A stretch of DNA of 64,000 nucleotides from an uncultured Clostridia bacterium (GTDB lineage Bacteria > Bacillota > Clostridia > Oscillospirales > Ruminococcaceae). The stretch spans positions 1 through 64,000 of the forward strand of contig CANRJB010000006.1 in assembly GCA_947630845.1 (NCBI GenBank), read 5' to 3'. This document shows positions 25,585 through 31,764 of this stretch, piece after piece (position 1 is the stretch's first letter; every line of letters starts with the position of its first letter). Both the position numbers and the translations under genes were made by a program. The notes below the pieces were generated by a model, which was given only the letters and a program-made list of their open reading frames with translations, was not told where the DNA came from and made no database searches.

Positions 25585-25833
25585 TTAGTTTGTCATGTTC
25601 CTGATCTGCAGCAGGCAGTTGCGGCAGACCTTCTTATCCTGAAAGTCGACCAGATCGTCCATGCCATTGCAAAGGATACAGCTTAGCTGGCTTTTCTGCA
25701 ACACAATATTCTCGCCGTCCAGAAAGATCTGCAAGTAATCATTCTGGTGAATATTAAGCGATTTTCTCAGCTCTTTCGGCAGGACGAATCTGCCGAGAGA
25801 ATCGATACGTCTGAAGATACCTGTACTTTTCAT
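25585..25833 (-). CDS. AbrB/SpoVT-type transcription regulator with a four-cysteine C-terminus
   Basis: This 82-aa protein has an N-terminal swapped-hairpin AbrB domain ('GIFRRIDSLGRFVLPKELRKSLNI') and a C-terminal part with C52-x2-C55 and C70-x2-C73, a likely zinc site. Clostridial AbrB-like transition-state regulators of this size share the pattern. Its target genes are unknown. GGAGGT precedes the ATG. It is the last gene behind yebC, with a 23-base gap and a strong terminator after it. Confidence 0.88.
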   Translation of the reverse strand: MKSTGIFRRIDSLGRFVLPKELRKSLNIHQNDYLQIFLDGENIVLQKSQLSCILCNGMDDLVDFQDKKVCRNCLLQIRNMTN

Positions 25834-25856
25834 GTTGTCAACCTCCTGTAAGATTA

Positions 25857-26588
25857 TTATTCATCATCCATTTCCCAGTTGTGAAACACATTCTGGACAT
25901 CATCATTTTCTTCCAGATGATCAAGCAGATTCTGCATTTTTTTCACATCATCCGGATCTTCAAGCCGTGTGTAGGTAGAGGGGATCTTCTCTGCCTCTGC
26001 GGAAAGGACATTATAGCCCTTTGCAGTCAGTGCCTCACGCATAGCGTGTACCTGTGTGGGATCGCATTCCATGACAATGGTTTCCTCCTCGACCGTCAGG
26101 TCATCGCCGCCGCAGTCAAAGCAGTCCTCCATCGCCGTATCTTCATCAATGCCGGTATTCTCCACCACAACAATGCCCTTGTCTGAAAACAGGAACGACA
26201 CGCATCCGCTTGTTCCCAAGTTTCCGCCGAACTTGTCGAAATAGTGCCGCACATCACCGGCAGTGCGGTTCTTGTTGTCGGTCAGGCATTCGACGATCAC
26301 AGCCACGCCCGATGGTCCGTACCCCTCATAGACCATAGACTCGTAGTTATTCTTGCTGCCTTCACCGGATGCCTTTTTGATGAGACGATCAATGTTTTCG
26401 TTCGGAACATTATTGGACTTCGCTTTTGCAATCAGGTCACGAAGCTTTGCATTATTATTCGGGTCAGGACCGCCTTCCTTGATGCAGACGATCATTTCCC
26501 GTCCGATCTTGGTGAAGATCTTAGCCTTGACAGCATCTGTCGCTTCCTTTTTGCGTTTGATGTTATTCCATTTGGAATGTCCGGACAT
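25857..26588 (-). CDS. yebC: YebC/PmpR (TACO1) family protein
   Basis: This 243-aa protein begins 'MSGHSKWNNIKRKKEATDAVKAKIF' and has 'NVPNENIDRLIKKASGE' and 'YEGYGPSGVAVIVECLTDNKNRT', all near consensus. YebC proteins are known as transcription regulators (PmpR) and, for some members, as factors that relieve ribosome stalling; which applies here is not shown. AAAGGAG precedes the ATG. The acidic C-terminal end ('ENDDVQNVFHNWEMDDE') is typical. It lies in the obg operon. Confidence 0.95.
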   Translation of the reverse strand: MSGHSKWNNIKRKKEATDAVKAKIFTKIGREMIVCIKEGGPDPNNNAKLRDLIAKAKSNNVPNENIDRLIKKASGEGSKNNYESMVYEGYGPSGVAVIVECLTDNKNRTAGDVRHYFDKFGGNLGTSGCVSFLFSDKGIVVVENTGIDEDTAMEDCFDCGGDDLTVEEETIVMECDPTQVHAMREALTAKGYNVLSAEAEKIPSTYTRLEDPDDVKKMQNLLDHLEENDDVQNVFHNWEMDDE

Positions 26589-26606
26589 GTTATCACTCCT
26601 TTACTT

Positions 26607-27017
26607 TTATTTCATATTTTGTAGAATGCCGTCACGCTGTCTCCAGATAGCAGAGAAGAGTGTTTCGAGCCGTTCTCTGTCTCCTGTGAGATGCAGGTAG
26701 CCGAACACGCTCTCCAGTCCGGTTGCTGCCCGGTAATCTGCCGGGTCGGCATGTTTAGAGGGTGTTCCGCCGGCATTTCTGCCCCGTTGATAGACAGCCT
26801 GTTCTGCCGGGGTGAATGTCTCCATCAGGAGCGCAGCAGCACCTGACTGAAAGGCAGCACAGACGAACTGCACTTTTTTATCGTGAAGTTTCTGTGCGGA
26901 GGTATTGCCTTCGAGCATCACCGCCGAACGCACCATCAGCTCATAGACGCTGTCGCCCAGAAAAGCCAGTGCAAGCGGACTGTACTGCCTTGCCGCAGTT
27001 TCCGGTAAGCTGTCCAT
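26607..27017 (-). CDS. mrnC: Mini-ribonuclease III
   Basis: This 136-aa protein has an RNase III-like domain without a double-strand RNA-binding domain. 'SPLALAFLGDSVYELMVR' carries the catalytic acidic residue, and 'RGRNAGGTPSKHADPADYRAATGLESVFGYLHL' the second cluster. MrnC matures 23S rRNA in Bacillota. The ATG at 27017 (MDSLPETAARQYS) sits after AGGTGAT, four bases past the obg stop; an upstream in-frame start lies inside obg. It is co-transcribed with obg. Confidence 0.9.
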   Translation of the reverse strand: MDSLPETAARQYSPLALAFLGDSVYELMVRSAVMLEGNTSAQKLHDKKVQFVCAAFQSGAAALLMETFTPAEQAVYQRGRNAGGTPSKHADPADYRAATGLESVFGYLHLTGDRERLETLFSAIWRQRDGILQNMK

Positions 27018-27021
27018 AGTA

Positions 27022-28299
27022 TCACCTGACAAAATCAAATTCAAGCCCGTAGAGATTCACTGTATCTCCTTCTTCGATACCCATTTCTTCGAGTTTCCCG
27101 ATGATACCGCTTGACCGCAGCACTCTCTGGAAATATTGCAGAGAGGAATAGTCCTCCATGTTGACCGTCCGGAGGATGGGTTCGAGCCAGACCGCATCCA
27201 CATAGTAGACACCGTCCTCCACCTCGATTCGGAAATCCTTCCGGTTGGTGACTTTCCGCAGAAATTCCTCCTGCGAGATGGGCTGTGCCTCGTACACCTT
27301 TACCGGCGGCAGCCCGGCAAGTGTTTCGGCAATGGCATTCATCAGCGGCTTTGTACCCTCTGTGGTAGCTGCCGAGATGACGAAGAAGGGAAGTCCTCTC
27401 TCCTCCATATAGCTCCGCAGAGCTGCAAGCTGTTCCTCTGTTGCCAGATCGGATTTATTTGCCGCAACGATCTGCGGACATTCCGCAAGCTGTTCACTGA
27501 AATTGGCAAGCTCCTGATTGATCTTCTCAAAATCCCCGATCGGGTCACGCCCTTCCGAGCCAGCCGCATCCAGTACATGCACGATCAGCCTGCATCGCTC
27601 CACATGCCGCAGGAACTCATGTCCGAGCCCCACGCCTTCACTTGCGCCCTCAATGAGTCCCGGAATGTCCGCCATGACGAACGACCGCTCATCATCGAGT
27701 CTCACCACACCGAGTACAGGTGTCAGTGTTGTAAAATGGTAGTTGGCAATTTTCGGCTTTGCGGCACTGACGACGGAGATCAGCGTAGATTTGCCCACAT
27801 TCGGGAAACCGACCAGCCCCACATCTGCCAGCAGTTTCAGCTCCAGCGTGACTTCAAATTCCTCACCCGGAAAGCCCGGTTTTGCAAAGCGTGGGATCTG
27901 TCTTGTGGACGTGGCGAAGTGCTGGTTTCCCTTGCCGCCCCTGCCGCCGGCTGCAAGGATATGCGGTTCATCGTCGGACATATCCGCCATGATGCGTCCG
28001 CTTTCAGTCTCACGGATGAGTGTGCCACGGGGGACTTTCACGATGAGGTCATCGGCACTTTTGCCCGTACAGCGGTTGCCGCTGCCATTTTCGCCGTTTT
28101 CGGCAATGAATTTATGTTTGAAGCGGAAGTCGATCAGAGAGGACAGCCCGTCATCCACCACAAAGACCACATTGCCGCCTCTGCCGCCGTCACCCCCGTC
28201 AGGACCTCCGGCTGCGACATATTTTTCACGATGGAAGGAAACCGCACCATCGCCGCCGTTACCGGCTTTGATCCTGATTTTCGCTTTATCTACGAACAT
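27022..28299 (-). CDS. obg: GTPase Obg
   Basis: This 425-aa GTPase for 50S assembly and stress control has an N-terminal glycine-rich Obg fold ('AGNGGDGAVSFHREK', 'GGPDGGDGGRGG'). The G domain follows, with P-loop 'GFPNVGKSTL', 'DIPGLIEGA' and 'NKSD', and then an OCT-type C-terminus ('GIEEGDTVNLYGLEFDF'). The ATG at 28299 (MFVDKAKIRI) has GGGAGG at six bases; an ATG at 28305 abuts it. It heads the operon, separated from rpmA by a terminator. Confidence 0.96.
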   Translation of the reverse strand: MFVDKAKIRIKAGNGGDGAVSFHREKYVAAGGPDGGDGGRGGNVVFVVDDGLSSLIDFRFKHKFIAENGENGSGNRCTGKSADDLIVKVPRGTLIRETESGRIMADMSDDEPHILAAGGRGGKGNQHFATSTRQIPRFAKPGFPGEEFEVTLELKLLADVGLVGFPNVGKSTLISVVSAAKPKIANYHFTTLTPVLGVVRLDDERSFVMADIPGLIEGASEGVGLGHEFLRHVERCRLIVHVLDAAGSEGRDPIGDFEKINQELANFSEQLAECPQIVAANKSDLATEEQLAALRSYMEERGLPFFVISAATTEGTKPLMNAIAETLAGLPPVKVYEAQPISQEEFLRKVTNRKDFRIEVEDGVYYVDAVWLEPILRTVNMEDYSSLQYFQRVLRSSGIIGKLEEMGIEEGDTVNLYGLEFDFVR

Positions 28300-28355
28300 G
28301 AACATCCTCCCATATGACACATTGTCAATTTCCTGACATACAAAAAGTAAAGAAA

Positions 28356-28386
28356 AACCGGGCTATCCCGTAAGTCCAGCCCGGTT
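28356..28386 (-). terminator. Terminator after rpmA
   Basis: On the minus strand AACCGGGCT (28378-28386) and AGCCCGGTT (28356-28364) flank a 13-base loop, and TTTCTTT follows. It separates rplU-prp-rpmA from obg. Confidence 0.75.
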
Positions 28387-28445
28387 CACACTATTCAGGG
28401 CAGAAGCTGCCCACCCCAGTCAGCACTATGACTGCGGCAAGCTGC

Positions 28446-28724
28446 TTAGTCTGCGTAAACGCTGACCTTCTTGCGGTCACGGCCCCAACGTTCAAATCTG
28501 ACTCTGCCGTCTACTTTTGCAAACAGCGTGTCATCAGAGCCGATACCTACGCCCTCGCCGGGATGGATGTGTGTACCACGCTGACGAACGAGGATGTTGC
28601 CGGCAGTAACGAACTGACCGTCAGCACGCTTGACGCCGAGTCTCTTGGATTCAGAGTCACGTCCGTTCTTTGTGGAACCCATACCTTTCTTATGTGCAAA
28701 AAACTGCATATCGATCCTGAGCAT
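28446..28724 (-). CDS. rpmA: 50S ribosomal protein L27 (precursor form)
   Basis: This 92-aa protein begins [14 protein letters not shown]. In Bacillota, L27 carries a short N-terminal extension that the protease Prp removes after the 'FF' residues, exposing a peptide near the peptidyl-transfer centre. That sequence is present and the Prp gene is directly upstream. The body '[22 protein letters not shown]' and '[17 protein letters not shown]' is consensus. GGAGGTG precedes the ATG. It is the last gene of a three-gene operon. Confidence 0.97.
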   Translation of the reverse strand: MLRIDMQFFAHKKGMGSTKNGRDSESKRLGVKRADGQFVTAGNILVRQRGTHIHPGEGVGIGSDDTLFAKVDGRVRFERWGRDRKKVSVYAD

Positions 28725-28727
28725 TGT

Positions 28728-29042
28728 CTACACCTCCATAATTTGTATTCTGATCGTCCCCGGATAATCTTCCGAGAGACATTCAAGATGCAGGAGCATT
28801 CCCCTGAGCAGTCTGCTGCCGTTCTCATCCGGACGGCTAAGCTGTATTGACACAGCATTGTCCGCCGTACTGACATCTGCCTGTAAGCCGAAGATTTCAG
28901 TAATGAGGTTGGCAGAGAGCTGCACTGCTGACGAGACCGCCGCACAGACGATATCCTCCCCTGCATCTGCGTACCCTGCATGTCCGCTCACACGGATGCC
29001 GCAGAGTTTGCCGTTCTTTTTTGCAAAGACAGCGTTGATCAT
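28728..29042 (-). CDS. prp: Ribosomal-processing cysteine protease Prp
   Basis: This 104-aa protein is the YsxB/Prp family enzyme that trims pre-L27. Catalytic H21 and C33 are in '[20 protein letters not shown]', the exact family motif. It overlaps rplU by four bases and sits three bases before rpmA, the standard L21-Prp-L27 order. The L27 substrate has the matching cleavage site. Confidence 0.95.
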   Translation of the reverse strand: MINAVFAKKNGKLCGIRVSGHAGYADAGEDIVCAAVSSAVQLSANLITEIFGLQADVSTADNAVSIQLSRPDENGSRLLRGMLLHLECLSEDYPGTIRIQIMEV

Positions 29043-29350
29043 GCGTTGATGGCTTCGATCTGGACTTGCGTATAGGGCTGTCTGTGACCCATCTTACGCT
29101 TTTCGCCCTTCTTGGGCTTATAGGTGAAGACAGTGATCTTCTTGCCCTTGCCGTTTTTGAGTACCTTAGCGGAAACAGCCGCACCCTCCACATAGGGAGT
29201 GCCGACCTTGATCCCCTCATCCGTACCCACAGCAACGACCTTGTCGAAGGTAACAGCCGCATCAGCCTCCACGTTCAGCTTTTCGATGAAGACGATATCG
29301 CCCTCCTGAACACGAACCTGCTTGCCGCCTGTTTCGATGACTGCGTACAT
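29039..29350 (-). CDS. rplU: 50S ribosomal protein L21
   Basis: This 103-aa protein begins [18 protein letters not shown] and ends '[16 protein letters not shown]', with the basic '[19 protein letters not shown]' loop of L21 between. The ATG at 29350 has GGCAGGTG upstream; a start 25 residues earlier would run into the leader. It heads rplU-prp-rpmA. Confidence 0.96.
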   Translation of the reverse strand: MYAVIETGGKQVRVQEGDIVFIEKLNVEADAAVTFDKVVAVGTDEGIKVGTPYVEGAAVSAKVLKNGKGKKITVFTYKPKKGEKRKMGHRQPYTQVQIEAINA

Positions 29351-29430
29351 ATTCTGGCACCTGCCTTTCCATAAACTCGCTGTGACGGGCGGCGGACTGT
29401 TCCGCACTTGCCATGCCCCACACATGCGGC
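29351..29430 (-). ncRNA. Ribosomal protein L21 leader
   Basis: The ~80-base transcribed leader has CCGCA pairing with TGCGG around a 'TGTGTGGGGCATGGCAAG' loop. It ends in 'CAGCGAGTTTATGGAAAGGCAGGTGCCAG', a layout I associate with the Bacillota L21 leader. It lies directly before rplU and after a strong promoter. The class assignment is from memory. Confidence 0.55.
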
Positions 29431-29436
29431 TATATT

Positions 29437-29465
29437 ATTTTAACATATCACAGCATCGTTGTCAA
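29437..29465 (-). promoter_or_regulatory. Promoter of rplU-prp-rpmA
   Basis: On the minus strand TTGACA (29460-29465), 17 bases, and TAAAAT (29437-29442). Confidence 0.8.
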
Positions 29466-29588
29466 GTCTATTTTGAAAAAATCGTCGTTTTGCTCAAAAA
29501 ATGGAAGCAATGTCATAGCGTTCTCCCTCAGGCATGTGTTTTTGCATGAGGGCAGGGCAAGATGGGTGTGCCGCATCCGGAAAATGAA

Positions 29589-29621
29589 ACTGTCCCCCTC
29601 CGCTGCCGGGAGAGGGACAGT
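29589..29621 (-). terminator. Terminator of the 61-residue gene
   Basis: On the minus strand ACTGTCCC.CTCC pairs with GGAG.GGGACAGT around a six-base loop, followed by TTCATTTTCC. Confidence 0.6.
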
Positions 29622-29626
29622 ACCGT

Positions 29627-29812
29627 TCATATCTGCGGTGCAAACGGCGGCAGCCATGGGAGAACATCCTGATAGCTTTCTCGTTCGTCCTTATCGGGTC
29701 TGCCGGAAGGGATCAGTCCGGTCATTTCCGTGACGGAAGCCCCCGTCAGGATCTCCTCAGGCTGTTCCGGATCGTCGTCGTCCGGGTCGTGGTAAACTGG
29801 CATCTCTGACAT
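29627..29812 (-). CDS. Small acidic protein of unknown function
   Basis: This 61-aa protein starts MSEMPVYHDPDDDDPEQPEE and ends in the aromatic/proline-rich 'YQDVLPWLPPFAPQI'. AAAGGAG lies eight bases before the ATG, and a terminator follows the stop, so it is probably a real single-gene transcript. The low-complexity DDDD segment makes homology calls unreliable. No known domain is visible. A 15-bp palindrome lies about 20 bases upstream of the start. Confidence 0.6.
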   Translation of the reverse strand: MSEMPVYHDPDDDDPEQPEEILTGASVTEMTGLIPSGRPDKDERESYQDVLPWLPPFAPQI

Positions 29813-29833
29813 CGCAAAAACTCCTTTCCTCTA

Positions 29834-29848
29834 CAGACCGGCGGTCTG
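29834..29848. repeat. 15-bp palindrome upstream of the 61-residue gene
   Basis: CAGACCG (29834-29840), one base, CGGTCTG (29842-29848). It lies in the leader of the minus-strand gene and could be an operator or a hairpin. Confidence 0.4.
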
Positions 29849-29924
29849 CTGATGGAATTAGCATGACCAGAGCGTCCCGGATTATGCATTATGCAGAAAG
29901 ACTGGAAAAAAATTCGGAATACAC

Positions 29925-29953
29925 TTGATTTTTTAATACAGATATGGTATACT
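29925..29953 (+). promoter_or_regulatory. Promoter of yicC-gmk-rpoZ-priA
   Basis: TTGATT (29925-29930), 17 bases, and TATACT (29948-29953). Confidence 0.65.
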
Positions 29954-30001
29954 AATATAATTGGAGCGTGTGCGGTATGCAACAGAAAGGAAGTGTGACA
30001 A

Positions 30002-30934
30002 ATGCTGAAAAGTATGACCGGCTACGGCAGAGCGCAGGAACAGATCGGCGGCAGGGAGATCCTTGCCGAATTCAAGTCAGTCAACTCCCGGTATCTTGAA
30101 CAGAATGTCCGCATCAGCCGGAATTATACCTACCTCGAAGAGGATCTCAAAGCCCTCGCCAAGACACAAGTGTCCAGAGGAAAGCTTGAGATCGCCGTGT
30201 CGGTGACGCTTGTGGAGGGGAAGAAGGCAGATATCCACGTCAACGAGGAGATCGTCCGTGGCTATCTTGATGCCATGAAGGCATATAATGAGAATGCCGA
30301 TGATGAATACTATCTTGACCCGGACGGCTGTTTCTACAGCGACCCGGAGGGATTGATGAGCGACAAGATGCGATGGGCAACCATCGTGCAGCTCCCGGAT
30401 GTGTTCCGTGTGGAGAAACCGCAGGAGGATGAGGAGGAGATCCGCAGGGCAGTGCTGAGCGTGGCAGAGAAGGCACTTGCGGCGTTTGTCGTGATGCGTG
30501 AAACGGAAGGACAGCGTCTGCGTGAGGATATCCAGAGCAGGCTTGCACTCATCGAGAGCCATGTCTCCCTGATCGAGGCAGATGCCCCGGCACTGACGGA
30601 GAAGTACCGGGAACGTCTGTATACACGCATTGCCGACCTTCTGGGGGGCACAGGGATCGACGAGCAGCGCATCCTGACGGAAGCAGCCATATTCTCGGAA
30701 AAGACGGCTGTGGATGAGGAGACTGTCCGCCTGCGCAGCCATGTCGCACAGATGCGTGATATGCTGTCGGCAGACGGGAGCGTAGGACGGAAGCTTGATT
30801 TTCTGGTGCAGGAGATGAACCGTGAGGTCAACACCATCGGATCGAAGGTACAGGACATTGCCATAACATCGGTCGTGGTGGAGATGAAGTCCGAGATCGA
30901 AAAGATACGGGAACAGATACAGAACATAGAGTAG
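30002..30934 (+). CDS. yicC: YicC/YloC-family endoribonuclease
   Basis: This 310-aa protein begins 'MLKSMTGYGRAQ' and has 'EFKSVNSRYLEQNVRI', 'VSRGKLEIAVSV' and the C-terminal 'LDFLVQEMNREVNTIGSKVQDI...VEMKSEIEKIREQIQNIE', all consensus YicC. E. coli YicC cleaves RNA; the Bacillus orthologue is YloC. AAAGGAAG precedes the ATG. It heads the conserved yicC-gmk-rpoZ-priA block of Bacillota. Confidence 0.93.
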   Translation: MLKSMTGYGRAQEQIGGREILAEFKSVNSRYLEQNVRISRNYTYLEEDLKALAKTQVSRGKLEIAVSVTLVEGKKADIHVNEEIVRGYLDAMKAYNENADDEYYLDPDGCFYSDPEGLMSDKMRWATIVQLPDVFRVEKPQEDEEEIRRAVLSVAEKALAAFVVMRETEGQRLREDIQSRLALIESHVSLIEADAPALTEKYRERLYTRIADLLGGTGIDEQRILTEAAIFSEKTAVDEETVRLRSHVAQMRDMLSADGSVGRKLDFLVQEMNREVNTIGSKVQDIAITSVVVEMKSEIEKIREQIQNIE

Positions 30935-30957
30935 CATACGGAGAGGAGTGAAGAACC

Positions 30958-31530
30958 ATGAAGAGAGGAAAGCTGATCGTGGTTTCCGCACCGTCCGGAT
31001 GCGGCAAGGGTACGATACTGGGACAGGTGATGAAGGACGGCAGGTACTACTACTCTGTCTCTGCCACCACACGCAGACCCCGTGAGGGAGAGCAGGACGG
31101 CGTACACTACCGGTTTCTGGAACGTGCAGAATTTGAGCGGCTTGTGGCAGAGGGGGCGTTTTTAGAGCATGCGGAATTTTGCGGCAACTGCTACGGTACG
31201 CTGACAGCCCCCATTGAGAGCCATCTTGCACAGGGGCAGCATGTCATTCTGGAGATCGAGGTGCAGGGGGCGATGCAGATACGGTCACAGCGTCCGGATG
31301 CAGTGTTTGTGTTCATTGCGCCGCCATCACTGGAGACGCTCCGGGAACGGCTGACGAACCGTGGGACGGAAACAGCGGAGGTCATTGCCGAACGTGTGGC
31401 ACAGGCAGAACGTGAACTTGCGCTGATGCCGCAGTATGATTATTGTGTTGTAAATGATGTTCTGGAGGATGCGGTCGCTGATTTCCGTGCGATCGTCCGT
31501 GCAGAAGAACTGAAAACCGAACAGAGATAA
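30958..31530 (+). CDS. gmk: Guanylate kinase
   Basis: This 190-aa enzyme phosphorylates GMP to GDP. The P-loop is 'APSGCGKGT', and the GMP-binding region 'SVSATTRRPREGEQDGVHYRFL' and 'FLEHAEFCGNCYGT' follow. 'EIEVQGAMQIRSQRPDAVFVFI' matches the family core. It lies 23 bases after yicC with AGAGGAG upstream, in the usual order before rpoZ. Confidence 0.96.
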   Translation: MKRGKLIVVSAPSGCGKGTILGQVMKDGRYYYSVSATTRRPREGEQDGVHYRFLERAEFERLVAEGAFLEHAEFCGNCYGTLTAPIESHLAQGQHVILEIEVQGAMQIRSQRPDAVFVFIAPPSLETLRERLTNRGTETAEVIAERVAQAERELALMPQYDYCVVNDVLEDAVADFRAIVRAEELKTEQR

Positions 31531-31545
31531 GAAAGGAAGATCACA

Positions 31546-31764
31546 ATGTTAAGACCCGCTATTACGCAGATGATCACCAAGAACGAGAGCTGCTATTCCC
31601 TTGTTATCGGCGTTGCCAAGCGTGCAAGGGAGATCGCTGATGAGCTGTATAACAACGATCAGATACTGGAAGAAAAGCCCGTGAAGACCGCAGTGGACGA
31701 ATTTGCCAGAGGCGAATACAAGATCGTGGAAGCTTCTGCCGACGACAAGAGCGTGCTGCAATAA
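31546..31764 (+). CDS. rpoZ: RNA polymerase omega subunit
   Basis: This 72-aa subunit stabilises RNA polymerase. 'MITKNESCYSLVIGVAKRAREI' and 'EKPVKTAVDEFARGEYKIVE' are the conserved omega segments. It lies 15 bases after gmk, and its TAA is followed at once by the presumed GTG start of priA. Confidence 0.93.
   Translation: MLRPAITQMITKNESCYSLVIGVAKRAREIADELYNNDQILEEKPVKTAVDEFARGEYKIVEASADDKSVLQ

Noticed and set aside
27136-28317. A 393-codon plus-strand open frame opposite obg
   Set aside because: Obg is unmistakable on the other strand; this frame is an antisense shadow with odd composition.
30077-31231. A 384-codon minus-strand frame across yicC and gmk
   Set aside because: It spans two well-supported genes on the plus strand and shows no domain.
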